Assembly: GCA_008933995.1 (NCBI GenBank)
Contig: WARS01000016.1
Coordinates: 15,938,886-16,002,885 of the forward strand
Reading direction: 5' to 3'
Length of the DNA stretch: 64,000 bases
Source of the DNA: Datnioides undecimradiatus
Lineage: Eukaryota; Chordata; Actinopteri; Lobotiformes; Datnioididae
Shown here piece by piece: positions 24,486 through 37,311 of this stretch (positions are counted from its first letter, which is position 1; every line of letters starts with the position of its first letter). The position numbers were made by a program, and so were the translations under genes. A model generated the notes under the pieces. That model was not told the origin of the DNA, did no database searches, and was given only the letters and a program-made list of their open reading frames with translations.

Positions 24486-24839
24486 GATGTTCTACAAATG
24501 CCCTAAAATTTACAACCTAACTCCATATGTTGGCACACATACACTTCAAATATGGATCCAGTCCAACATTGAACTTGGTTTCTAATACTGACATAAATAC
24601 ATGCATGTATTACATACATACACATACGTGTGTGTGCGTCTTTGTATGTGTGCAGGAAGCACAAACACAGTTTTCAGTGAGGAAAAGAAACATCAACTCT
24701 CATTTACTCTGTTTCTTGTTTACAACTGTTGGCAAGGAACAGCATATCTGCAGACAAACTCGAACCCAAAGGTGGCAGCACACCTTTGGGGAATTTGTGT
24801 TACAGATTATAGAGCTTCTTGGTGGGCTTCTGAATTGCA

Positions 24840-24843
<4 letters not shown>

Positions 24844-24885
<42 letters not shown>
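24844..24885. repeat. (GT)n microsatellite
   Basis: About 21 GT units. Open frames across it merely read poly-(VC). Confidence 0.97.
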
Positions 24886-24886
<1 letters not shown>

Positions 24887-25447
24887 ACTCTCACCTGGAC
24901 GTGTGTGTCCTCTTTCTGGAATAAGTCACGCTGCCTGTCAGGGGAATTTGATCAACGTGGACGCCATATGGTGAGGCTAATGATTAATGTTTATCACACA
25001 CAAAAAGTATCTACACACACGCACACACACAAACACACCAGGACGGAGATATAACCTAAACAGACACTGAAGCCCATATCCTGGAACATACACGTCTTCA
25101 TGGGCATTAAAATACAAAAATTCTCCTTCACCTGCAGCGTCTCGTAAACAGAGTCCATCTGAAATGTGATTTTATTCAGTTTGTGAAATGCTGACTCCAG
25201 ACTGAGAAAATAATGCAAAAATCCTGCCGTCCTGAGCCATTCACTGCTGATGTACTGTAGACAAGAACATGCTGAAGAAGGAAATGTCTGAGGTTATTTG
25301 TCACATTTTAGAACATCTTTGATTATACCAGTAGCCACTGCAGAAGTTTGTTTATCCTGCACACTCTGTATTGGCACGACATCACATTCACCACAGCCAG
25401 CATACACAGTTTAGTTCCTGTACAGAGTTTGCTTTCTGTTCCTACCT

Positions 25448-25640
25448 TCACCTTGGTTTCCTCCCACAGACTGATGACAAATGAGGTGGACAACAGGCTC
25501 TAATTAGCCTGTGCTCGGGAAGGAAATTGTGATTGTTAGCAATGTGATGACTGGCAGCCAGTCAAGGCTGCCCTCCCATGAACGTATGCTGGGAAAGGCT
25601 CCGGTAACCTCGGCTGTTTGAAAAGAAAGAAATGAATATT
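25448..25640 (+). repeat. Old L2-type LINE 3'-end fragment
   Basis: GGTTTCCTCCCACAG near 25456, then GGCAGCCAGTCAAGGCTG and GGGAAAGGCTCCGG near 25590, ending in GAAAGAAATGAATATT, follow the layout of the common vertebrate L2-like 3' tail (cctcccacag ... gggataggctccagc ... aatgaatg). Several diagnostic bases differ, so the copy is old. Confidence 0.6.
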
Positions 25641-26381
25641 AATAATATAATATAAATAATATAATATATATAATCTATAAATGAATGGCATGTGCGGAGA
25701 AACGGGGGTTTAGTCTGTGTTTTTTATTAGAGATCAAACTAGAAAGTCTAACCTAAAAGAGAAATTATGCATGCATTATGCCTTTATATATAGTATAACT
25801 ATGAATAGCAGTCAGTGGGCAAACGCAAGTCATCTGAAAACATCTTGTTTTTCTGATTTCTGATTCAGCCCCCAGTTTTTGGCATCCTCTGCAGAATGCA
25901 GCTACCTACCTGAGACTTTCCTCAAAAGGAAATTCCTCACAGGTCAGTATCTCATGGGCTTTGTGTGTATTATGTTCCAGGTTAGCAGCGCTTGAGAAGT
26001 GATGACCTCCTTGACTTGAACACACACACACACACACACAGGGCACAAGTCATCAGTCGGTGTTATTTAAACCAGACACCGTACTGTTTGCCACCCTGTT
26101 CGTTTTTCCAAGTATGGAAACTAAGATGGCTGACCTTTGTAACCTCATCTGCCTCCTCATCTTCATTTCCTTATTTCTACATGACTATACTGCCAGCGTT
26201 AAAACCCACACATCACACTTTCTCACATTGAGGGTGAAGAGAGGTTGCCTACCATTTGCATGTGTTTTATGCTAAGCTGAAAATTGCATTTGTTGATGTT
26301 CTGGGATTAGCTTATTCAGGATTTACTGGAAAGCAGTGGGTTTTCTAAACAAGCCAGAGAGGATTTGGGCTGTGGGGCGAC

Positions 26382-26660
26382 TGTGTTTGTGTGTAAGTGT
26401 GTGTGTGTCTGTGTGTGTATGTGTGTGTGTGCAATGTGCAATGATGTGCATATGTTTACCTTGCTAAGTTTACTCTCTTTGAGTTTGTCTTTGTGTATGA
26501 GTGTGTGTGTGTGTGTGTCTGTGGCTGTGTGAGAGCACATTTGTGCACACAACCATATGCTGTGCATGTGTGCGTGTTTGTAAACGTGTGTGCATGCAAG
26601 GGAATTAATGTCTATCTTGTGTGTCTGAGAGTGTGTGTGTGCCAGCGTATCTTTTGTATG
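26382..26660. repeat. Cryptic GT-rich region
   Basis: Interrupted (GT)n and TGTG-rich sequence for nearly 280 bp, including a purer run near 26500-26518. Confidence 0.85.
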
Positions 26661-27125
26661 TGTTGGCAAATGGCACAAACAAACAACAGCAGTAGAGAAT
26701 TTGGCCTCGTCACGCACCAATTTCCCCAATGTCGGCACACTTCGAACTCCCATAATCCTCTGTTAACATTCCCTAACACTGTCAGCAGGGGCTGTGAAGG
26801 CACTGGTTTAAATCCGGCAAGTTATTTTGATTGCTATAGTGGGCACAGCACTGAACTTTGTACATTTATCCCTAAATATATAATTTATTTGACCCTCTAC
26901 ATTTACAAGTAAGCTGGAATCATTTTTCTTAAGTTTGACCAAAAATTTGACTTTTTTTAATCTATCTATCTTGTGTTGCAATACTAACCAGCATTTACTT
27001 GAGTTACTATGGTAAAGGTATAATTAGAATAAACAGTTAAGTAGCAGATACACTCATATTTCCCACCCAGATTTCCTTGTTTCATCATCATCATCATCAA
27101 TTCTATGGAAGATGTCTCTTGTAAC

Positions 27126-27175
27126 TGACAAACACAAACACATGTACACACACACCCACACGCACACACTCCCTA

Positions 27176-27215
<40 letters not shown>

Positions 27216-27232
27216 GCACACCACCAACACAA
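27126..27232. repeat. Compound (CA)n(CT)n(CA)n microsatellite
   Basis: Two CA tracts flank about ten CT units; short interruptions (CG, CC) mark it as old. Confidence 0.93.
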
Positions 27233-30200
27233 AGAGAGTGAGTATGTGTTAAATAATGTAAAATGTAATCAGATCCATGCTGGTAGTGTGCGTCGCTTGT
27301 ATGCATGATTTATTCAGACATCTCCATCTATCTTTTGATGGAGTTATGTAAGGTGAGAGACAGCCAAGAAGTGGAAGAAAAGGATTGGAAGGAGGAAGAA
27401 CCGGTGGCAGGAGAAAACAAGTTAAGGAGAAAAGAAGAGAAGAGGTGGACACAAAGAGTTTTCGGGGAGGAAACGCGGAGGCAGAGGACAGAAGAGGAGC
27501 CTTTCAATTACAGTACATTCTCTGTCTCTGGAGGACATGAAAGAAATGGCCCCAAAATGGAAATTGACATTTGGGACTGAACTAAACCTACACACACGCA
27601 CACATATGCACTTTAAAATGTGCGCAAGATTCACAGAGATTAACATTGTGTTCCACCATTACCACTGGGAGGCAATTTAAACTGGCACACTGCTGGTAGG
27701 TGCCAGTCTCCATATGCAGCTGTCATTTAAGGTCATATCTTTGTGTTAGCTTAGCTAGAAGGTGATCTTTGGATAAAACTTGCAGCAGCATGGGCACTTT
27801 CAAATTTAACTTTCTGGCTTTTGACTCTTACCATCATATATTTTCATCCTTTTTAGCATACACACACTAAATAACATCAGGTCTTGGTTCCACAGTGATT
27901 ACTGTCCATCCACATCTCTGCTGTATAATATTCCATGACCAAAAAAAGGCAGAGACTTTAAACTGAGACTGATCTGTTGCTCAAATTGCCAAAGTTCTTC
28001 AATTACCATCTGAGCCTTTTTTGTAAGCTTGCCTCATGGGATGGAAAAACAATTATCATCCAAATTTTGCTGTCAAAGCTGAAGGCAACAAAAACTGAAT
28101 AACAGACTTGCACATTAGCTAGGGAATATGCACAGATAAGGCAAATTTGGTATTGCAAAATTTCCATATTGCCTGTCTCTTATTGACACTATCTGCATTG
28201 AGGAAGTGTGTATTTGTGTGCATTGTGAGTGTGTGTGTGTATACACCTGCAGTCATTATCAGTGCAAATGATTGACAGTCAGCTGCTGGAAAAGGATGAT
28301 AAGAACGACTTCTCACTCTTACCATCTCTCTGCTTCTGTCTACATCATTTTTCTGTCTATACTTCAACTTTCTCTTCCCCCTTTCTCAGTCATTGCCTCT
28401 CTTGCTATGCAGACACAACGGCCATGTAGTACATGATCTGATAAATATGTGGACTGCTGCACCAGCACTGGCAGTTGTTGTTTATCACTGCTGTAAAACT
28501 CTTAAAAATAAAATGATTTTTTTTTTCAGCTGTGGGTATAAAGAGAAGACTGATATCCAGCGAGGATCCTGGGCTGCAGTCAGAATTTTGGGGTTATGCT
28601 CTCGAGCTCTGGGGTTTCTTTATGCCCAAACTATTTATTGTGTATTTTTTGGGTAAGCAGTGAGTGTCAGCAAGACTTTTGGTTCATTCTTTACAGAAGA
28701 AGCAGGGACAAGTAGTGTTGTACCACTATTTATTTTTTATCAGCCTTTATTGCGTTTTCTTTTTTCATAGCTATTCCAGCATTTCTACTTTAACCAGGTT
28801 TTATTATGCTTCAGTTGCAAAAAAGCACAAAACAGGTGGTCGAAAAGTACCTATTGATATATACATATTGGGAGTAATGTTGACTATCAGAGATTATCCA
28901 GAGAGAAAAAAAAGACTAAATCTCAAGGAGTACCCAGCATGTCTTTAAGTCCATTGAGCCCTGTACTCTATATGCGATCTGTGTTTCCTCAGTTTCTTCA
29001 TAATCCTGGTTAAGGCTGTTCATCTGGCTCATTTGGAGGAGGAGAGGTAGCAGGATTTCAGGTGCTTGTTTGCTGGTTTCCAGTTTGATCTGTACAGCCC
29101 TGCTGGCTCGTAACTCCATGACTAATTGTTGTACTGATTTTTGCTGTTTGTATACTGCCTACCGATACTCGAGCCCTTAATCTCAAACTGTAGGGGGCCC
29201 TCTGCTTTGAGGCCTCCATAGAAAATCAGTTTGATGAGCACTAATATAAATGAGGGGCATGAAATCCACGCAAAGGTGCAACCATGTTTATTCTGTTCCT
29301 CATAAAGGCCATACAGTGGAACACAGGGTGTAGTTTGTGCATTTGAGATTCACAAAGATAATATGTTGTTATTGCAGGTGGAAGCAAATGATTGAACCAC
29401 AATCCATGTCACCACAGCTATTGTGTTCTCTGTTAAGTTTTAGTTTGTTTTTTCAAATGGTGTCAAAGGTAAGCTTTAACAAAAAATAGTTTTGATTAAA
29501 TTTATCTGTTTGTCTATGTTTACTATGGAGATTTAGCCTCTCTGTTCATTTGTCAAATATTTCTATACTGATGGTCTTGTCATTGTAAATACAGTGTAGT
29601 TCTGGATGGATGGATGTCTGACTGATTGTTACTGAGACATTTTCCACACAAATTGGAGCCACTATCTCTTTCTGCATCAATGCACTTTGCTTGGAGCTCA
29701 GAATATGAAATATGTGTAATATGGCTGTTAACTGACTATGAAACAGATGTGTAGTCTTTTTACAAATTGTATAATATCAGAAAAAATATCATTGTCAGTG
29801 CCTGGGGTTGGCAAGCTTAGACTTAATAGGAGTTCCTTCCTAGCCGGATGTCACAGCTTGTGCTGCATGGCCACTGCAGTGTTGTCAGGTTTAATTCCCA
29901 TCCAGTAACCCATGCTGCACATCAAAAGCCAAAAAACTAGAATAATTTAATCACAGCAACAAAGATCATCTGTTGTCAAATTCACCTAAAATTATTACCT
30001 TTATTTCATATTTATTTGCTTTCACTACAACATATACTAAAGGGAGCATCTGAAATAAGAATAAGAAAATGCTCATTTTGCCCTCTTTGCTCTCTTCTGC
30101 AGCACTGGCACTCACTGGCTCACCTGCTTTGAAATGCAGATACATTTCCATCACTGGATTTTCAGTATTCCGCAAAACACTGCCCATTCCCCTGAAATAC

Positions 30201-30566
30201 CCTCTGTGTACATCAACAGTGGCGCCGCGCACGTATAAAGGGTTTTCAGATCTGTTTGTGAATTGAAATAACCATGGAACCTAGACTTTCCTGGTTTGAA
30301 CTTCATGTTGCCGTCTCCCCTCTGTTTGTGGCACAAGAAAAGGAAACTAGAGTTACTTTGTCACCTTTGATAAAAATAGCAATAATTAATAGCACAGAAG
30401 AGGTTGGTGTCAAACCTGCTACGTTTCCTGCTGCTGCAGCAAAACTTTCTTATTATGGTTTGAAACTTGCCTCTGTTGTACAAGCGATTTCTTTGTGGAA
30501 TTTTTCTTTTCTTTTTTTCATTTTGGTTACAATGCTAAAGGTTTCTATTTGGGTATTGAGCCATCG

Positions 30567-30570
<4 letters not shown>

Positions 30571-30607
<37 letters not shown>
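30571..30607. repeat. (GT)n microsatellite
   Basis: About 18 GT units followed by GTGAGTGAGTG and GA-rich DNA. Confidence 0.97.
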
Positions 30608-30612
<5 letters not shown>

Positions 30613-31054
30613 GAGTGAGTGTATGTGAGAGAGAGAAAGAGGGAGTGAAAAAGAGAGAGAAAGCGAGCATCTGGCATATTGTTTTCATAGTACCATGGGC
30701 AGACAAAACAAGGATAGATTACAGCAGTAGCAGAGATGAATAATAAGAGAAGTATAAACACAACAGTTTCAACAGGGCTCTAAGTTAGAGATGCATTTTT
30801 ACTTCACAGTTTGTGTTTTCTCTTCTCCAGTTTTTTTTTGTTGTTGTTTTTTAAAGAGACATTGCATCCCACTGCAAATAAGATGGATGAGGACAGTTTT
30901 AAAGATGGATTATGGTGGAGGACTACAATCTTCCCAAATACATCGCCATGGGGCTGGTGTAGGCAAATGATGAAATTTGATAAATATCAGTATACCACCA
31001 GTTGAGGAGAGGAGTAGTTGCAAAGATGCACAACCACACTAATACTACAACTAC

Positions 31055-31090
31055 CAATAATAATAATAATGATATAATAATAATAATAAT
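31055..31090. repeat. (AAT)n microsatellite, interrupted
   Basis: Two blocks of AAT/TAA units separated by GATA. Confidence 0.92.
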
Positions 31091-33613
31091 GATAGTAGTC
31101 ATTATGATTCTGATGGCAATTTTGTCCTCACTTCTAGACACTGAAGTCTTGAAACGTGGGGTAGATGTAAACAACTCTTTGTTGCTGTTGGATATCACAG
31201 TTAAATCCCAGTGTGTCATGTTTTATTTGTCCTCTGTAGCACTGATGTCAAAACAGCTGAACTGAAGAGATGCTTCAACGACTTTGTGTCACTGTCTAAA
31301 AAAAAAACTTTTTTCCATTGTTTTAATTATTCCATGTTAAGCTCTTCATCACTTTGACATTGAATAAAGTTATGTCTTCTTTTTGTGAAGCACTTTATGA
31401 CATTTATTATGATCTCATCTATGGTTCTTACTCTTAGTACACACTCAAGGACAGTAGTACCAGAGAAAATCCTCACTTGGAGGTATTTGTACAAGCATTG
31501 CAAATAATGCAATTATAGTGTATATTCATAGTTTTGTATTTAAAAAGGCCTCTTTTGAACCAAGTATTTAAGGTGTATACCAGTCTATATACCCGAGGAC
31601 CTATGCTGCATACTGTACTCTCTTCAAAGGCAATGTTTAGCAGCAACATTTTCAGCTCCTAATCCTCAGAAGGTAAAACCTCAACATTTGTCTTTACAAG
31701 CAACAACAAGCATATGTCCTAGAAGTTACTTTTATATAGTGCTAAATAGTTTTGTGACTTTAAAGCGATTACAAAGAGATAATTGGTGCAGGATTATGTT
31801 CAGGAGAAACTTTTTTTTCTTAAGTCCCATGGAGGTGAACACAGTAGATGTGGTCTTACAAAGCCAAGGGCTTTCACCCAAGAGTCAACTATTCTCATCT
31901 GTAGTTTGGTTACTGTATAGATTATGACATCATAAATACTCTTTTGAAGGGAAACTTTTCTGATTTTTAACCAGATATGCATCATTTAAAGTTGTGCGAA
32001 TGAACAAAACCTTCCCTCTGTGTTGCACACAGAGGTCCCTGGTCATTTGACAGCAGAAGTCCAAGGCTTTGAACTTATACTGCCACATTTGTTGCAGACC
32101 TATCTTTATGGACAGTCAGGTTATAGAAGGGGGAGTTCCCCAAACTCAGGTCAAACTGTTCAAAGTCATCAAGATCAAAATGAATAAAAATTGTGTAACA
32201 TGATGTGTGTTGCTTAATTCTTACCTTAAGTGTTTTCAGAAACATTGAAGTGAACTGTTTAACTGTAACACATAACATTTACAACCAGCCGGCTAATTTT
32301 GATGCTTGAAAATAGAGCCATAATCAAGCACCACTCACTTCCCAGTACATCACTCACCAGGACCACTGTAGGTGTTGTAGGTTAGGTGTTTGTTATTGGA
32401 GTTTTTCCACAGCCTTTCTTCTCATTTTTGTCTGGTCATGTAACATTAATTTAGAAAAATAGTACCACTCTTATTCGAGATAGACACCATCCTTCCAGAG
32501 GTGAAATACCACTGATTAAGGTTTAATGAAAAATTTGGGGTTTTGTTAAATGTTAATACACGTTGTGCCCTATCTTATACTCACAAAGTGAGTGCACAGC
32601 CCAACACAACACACCTGGTCTAGACTCATTGGTGCAGTCAGTTTTCCTATTATTCAGAAGGTACGATGCACCTGCTAAGGAGGGTTCATAACAAATGTAA
32701 ACTCTGCGTGGCAGAAAGAACGTTAGCAGAAAATAAATGAAATACTAGCAATGAGCATTTTATTGACATGTTCAGTATCAACATAATTGTGAATTATTAA
32801 TATAGATGTTTTAATTAAAAACTGGTTTTCCTATGTTATTATAAAACATAAACTGGCAAATATTATGAGACATTATAGAGATTTGTCCTCTGTTGCCTGT
32901 GCTGACTTGTTCACTTTGTTTCAGTTACGTGTTGCACACTTTACCTGTTTATGTTATTTCTGATTATTGTTTTGAATTCATGGCTTAAATTGAATTTGCC
33001 TCTACATTGTGTTGCAGTTGTTTTTAAAGTAATAATAATAATCTGTCTGGTTTATGCATAAAGGTAAGACATGTAGAAGCAAGATATTTTTTGCGGTGAA
33101 TCTGAAAACATGACAAGAGCTGGACGCCTGTGTGTTCATTCAAATATAACTCATGTGTGAGAAACAAAATGCACAAAGATGGCTGCACAAATAGCCAAAA
33201 CCCACTGCGTCAATTTTAATTACAGTTTTCATTTGTGGCAGCGCCAGGGATGTATTGTGTGCAATTTATCACAAAAATGGATAAACATATCCGTCAAATT
33301 AAAAAGGATTGAAGGAGGAGGTGTAAGCAGTGCCTTTGTGGAGATGAATCCCCCTGAAAACCTCCCTGCTGTAATGTAGTGGATTTGGGTTTAATTACAA
33401 CCTTGTTCACACACACACACACACAACATGATTATCACACACTCACACTGTAGATAAGAAAACAAACACACACTCCCTGTTTGCACTGGAGTAAACAGAG
33501 GCACACAAAAGCAGATTTCGCATCTATTTGAAAAGCATGAGGAATAAGGACACACACATACAGAGAAACAAACATTTTGGCCTTTGAATACACAAACACA
33601 CTGAGTGTGTATT

Positions 33614-34236
33614 AAGTGTTGTGCGATACTGCAATATTTGATATTGATCCAATACCAAGTAAATACAGGGCCAGCATCGCCGAGGTGGATACATGATCAA
33701 ATTGCTAATTCTGAACGAATTTCCATGACCTTTAAGTGTGTTTGTGATTTTTCCTTTGGATTATTAATTAGTTAAAACCCAGGACAGAGTTTGGGTGAAG
33801 TTTAAAGGTAAATAGAAAATACTATTATCATAATAAAGGTTTTTGTTCAGAAACAATAAAACAGTAATAAAACAATTTTTCCCCATACATTGTCATGTCT
33901 GGATTGTTTTCTTAAATAAACAGAGTGCACAAAATTATCAGAAGTCAGGAGTGTTCAGAAACTACAATAAAAAAATTAAATAAAATTTCTTGGGACAACA
34001 TCACAACACAAGAGGGGGGAGGAGGAGCAAAGTGTGCCTGCTCCACGCTGTGACAGGAGCGGCACTTGAAAGCAGCGACACTTACAGACACAGACAGTCA
34101 GGTCACTTCTTTGATGAAACCGCAGCAGTGCATACAGGAGAGGAACTGAAAGACCTCAATACACTGGTATCGATCAATATCAATACTAATGTTGTTATCT
34201 ATATTATTGATATTTGGATCAATTGGCCCACCACTA
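33614..34236. mobile_element. hAT-like non-autonomous element (MITE), about 620 bp
   Basis: The left end reads AGTGTTGTGCGATAC then ATATTTGATATTGATCCAATAC with ACAGGGCC beyond. The right end reads GGTATCGATCAATATCAATAC ... GATATTTGGATCAATTGGCCCACCACTA. The ends are rough inverted repeats (AGTGTTGTGC against AGTGGTGGGC on the other strand), and a 7-bp GTGTATT directly flanks both (33607-33613 and 34237-34243). Repeated TATCGAT/GATATTGATC motifs are common in hAT-type fish MITEs. The interior has no transposase. Boundaries are inferred. Confidence 0.55.
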
Positions 34237-37200
34237 GTGTATTTAATGTGTATAATAAAGACAGAGAGAAATTCCTGCGTAGCTCTCATCCATGACATGA
34301 CATCATGACAAGCATTTATTGGCGCTGAAGCTAAAAACCTTTTTTGTGTACTGTGACACAAAGAAAGAATCCATGGGGAATAACTTTATTCTGAAAGCCC
34401 AATAGTTTTGCCACAGTAATATGATTAGAGGAATTTTATCTTTTGCCCTTGGTTTATTTGAAATCATTTTTCATAAAAGAGGGAGCAGAAATTAATACAT
34501 GCTATGGATGAGGACACTAATCTCTTTTTCTTGAATTTCTTGACACTAATTGCAGTGCCTGCTACTGAAACCTCTATTGTTTTGTGTCCTTTGGTAATCC
34601 TTGAAAGTGAACATTATGTCCTGGGCTTGAAACCACAGAACTTGCCTCACTATGACACATTTGTCATTAACTGACATTAGATATCTCTATCAAATAAATA
34701 TGTTTTGCACTTGTCTTTCTGCTGCACATTCAGGTTTGTTTGTGATAGAGTGGTGCAGTGTAGGTTGTCAGGGACTCCATTGACCCCGAGTCTTATATAC
34801 TGTTCTCACACTGAGGTGAAGGAATTCTCTATTGCCCTCCATGACATTAAACCTGAGAAAAAACATGATTTAAGCAATCTAAACTGCCAGTACAGACACC
34901 ATTTGTGACCCAACTTACAGAGACATAGAAGAGAAATTTAAAAAAAACACTCTACTTTACTAGCAGGGAAACAATCATATACTTTATTTGCTTGTGACTG
35001 ATTACAGTCCACGGCAACAAAATCTAATTTTTCCCAGTTTTGTTAGAAAACTACAAACAGCAAGACTTCAAACAGAAAGTACAACTTAAATTGTGCAAAC
35101 CTGTCTGCTAGAAATACACTTGTTCACTACTAACTGATGGGAAACATTATTGCTGCGTGGTCATAAGGTGAGGTGAATTCTGGCAGCACAGACCACCATG
35201 TCCTGTCGGTGCAGAAAACACGTTGGTTGTTCGTTCGTTAAAACTCCCATCTGTGCTTCAAGTTCCTTTTTATATTAACACGCTTCAGTTGCTACAAGCC
35301 AATATGGGAAAAACAAATGAAATAAGTTGTCACTGAACATTCACTATATAGTTTAGTATAAACACCGCTTTTGCCACTTGTGGTGCATGATATTTATATA
35401 AAATACATTTCTTTGATCTGTTAGCACCAGATGGTTTCTTACACAGAACCATGTGGGAAGTCTTCACTGGAAAAGTGAAAGCACTATTAAAATATACTTT
35501 GTGTCTATATACCTATATACCTATGACGACCATAGTTATGTATTTGTTGGAGACTTACATTCATTGCATAATTTTGTCTTTGCTTGATCTTTGATCAGTT
35601 AGACCAAGGTTCATTCTCGTGGAGGTCCCCTATAAATCTGTTTGATGATGTGTTTTTTATTGGCAGGTGCTCTGACAGCTGCTTCTATATTAGTTTTTTC
35701 ATTTTTATTAATGTTTGGTATGTACACACCAAAAAAAGATAACTGTCAAAGAAATAATATACCTGAGATTCCAGAGAAAGTTTACACCCTTTGGGATATT
35801 AGTATTGGCATTCTGGCTATGCAATGATGGGAAAAGAAAATACATTTTTGTAAGTTTACCGTGGTGCATTGTACTGAAGAAGTTTCAACCGTTTTTCTCT
35901 TCTGGGATGTGTTCAGGCCAAAACACATTTTCAGCTAAAGCAGTTTACCCTGTTTGGGGCTACAAAAGAGGGAGCGTATGGCCTGATAATGAGGAAAACA
36001 TTTGCAGATGGACACATTTCTGTCCATATGCTCCCCCATATGTTTAGCACCAAAGCACATCTTCAAGACCCTGTAGAGGCCTATATGTGTTGTGTATCTC
36101 TGAATCGCTGTCAACCTTTAAATAAAGGAGATGAATCTTTATTTATTATTGATACTCTCTTATATATTGTCATAACTTTTGGCTTTAATTTAACTTGCCA
36201 AGTTCTTGCCTATATTATGTTATTTGCCCAAGAGGGTCATTAATGTTTCTTCTAATCACAGAGGCCACAAGATATACACGAGATTGTCCAGAATATTTTG
36301 GCAGAATAGTTGTTGCCAAAGATTCGCTTACTTTCTTCATGATAACCTTTCATGATAACTCCATTTTTCTTTTTGGATATGTGACTTTCATCAGGCTGTC
36401 TTTGAACATGAAACATGAACAAGAAAGCAGTGGCTCAGTAATTTTCAGAGTACTTTTCCTTAAACAAGTGCTAAGACTATTTCCAATAGTGGATTAATAC
36501 ACATTTTGTGCTCTAGTGTGTATATAACAGTGTATCTCTTGTGGCAATGACTCAAAATACAGTAGATGTTTTCATTAATTTCATTAATTTTTGTTCATTG
36601 TTTACTTTGTAAACAACAATGGCAGCAAACAGCAGGCAATTTGAAGGGGGAAGAGGGTGGACGAGATCCAACACAATTGTGGATGCCACTGCTTTTCTGG
36701 CCAATAATCACCCTGTGTAGTATTCAAGCTGTAAGGTTGATTGTAATTAGGATTGAGGAGTATCAGGAATTTATCAGAAATGTCAGGTAGCCATTTCTTT
36801 CACTTGAACGATACACAGAATGTTACGCATGACCTTTCTTGTCATGAGAAGCAGGTGGACTGGGCCTGGAACCAGACCTAGATGCTGTCCTATCTGGGCC
36901 ACGGCCAGTAACAGATAAATTAGGACAAATGATCAGTTTTGACAAAGCATTTCTACTTTGTGCACCATTTTACTGCACTCTTTTACTTGCAGAGCAACTG
37001 CATTCATTGCAAATCATCTCACATGCTGCTTCTCACCCAATCAAATCAGGGCATTATGATGAGCACTGCGAATCAAGCCCGTGAGTGACATCCACACACA
37101 TACAGGAGGGTCTGACATGCTCCTGTCTAATACCAGACATACAGATGAACAGATGAATAATTTAACAATACTGTCAGTTTTAGTCTTTGCTTTGGAGCCA

Positions 37201-37271
37201 TTATTATAAAAAATAAAGGAAAGGAAATTGCTTTAAAATTGACATTCATAACATAATACAAAAAAGTTAAA

Positions 37272-37279
<8 letters not shown>
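34237..37279. other. Intergenic stretch without recognised features
   Basis: No supported gene. A hydrophobic frame after a CAG/GT junction near 35667 (LTAASILVFSFLLMFGMY) has no flanking exon support. Confidence 0.5.

Positions 37280-37308
<29 letters not shown>
37280..37308. repeat. (TA)n microsatellite
   Basis: About 14 pure TA units. Confidence 0.97.

Positions 37309-37311
<3 letters not shown>

Larger units (their letters stand above)
25641..33400. other. Intergenic stretch, mostly microsatellites
   Basis: No supported gene. It holds many CA/GT, CT and AAT tracts (listed separately) and one TATA-plus-Kozak open frame at 30234-30618, judged speculative. Purine-rich DNA at 27350-27500 gives a charged low-complexity frame without domain support. 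Confidence 0.5.

Noticed and set aside
24527..25054. 175-codon plus-strand frame, longest in the window
   Set aside because: Much of it is poly-(VC) and poly-(TH) coded by GT/CA microsatellites; no conserved domain.
26770..26840. GGTTTAAATCC, B-box-like
   Set aside because: No A-box and no tRNA fold; a single short motif is not evidence for a SINE or tRNA.
26316..26912. Long overlapping frames on both strands (145 and 139 codons)
   Set aside because: Both are translations of the GT-rich tract and have opposite-strand mirror frames.
29820..29920. CAGGTTTAATTCCCATCC, B-box-like
   Set aside because: Same reason: no A-box at the right distance and no cloverleaf.
35642..35827. Hydrophobic frame after a splice-acceptor-like CAG near 35666
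   Set aside because: No partner exons on either side; the apparent start is TTG. A transmembrane-like run alone is not enough.
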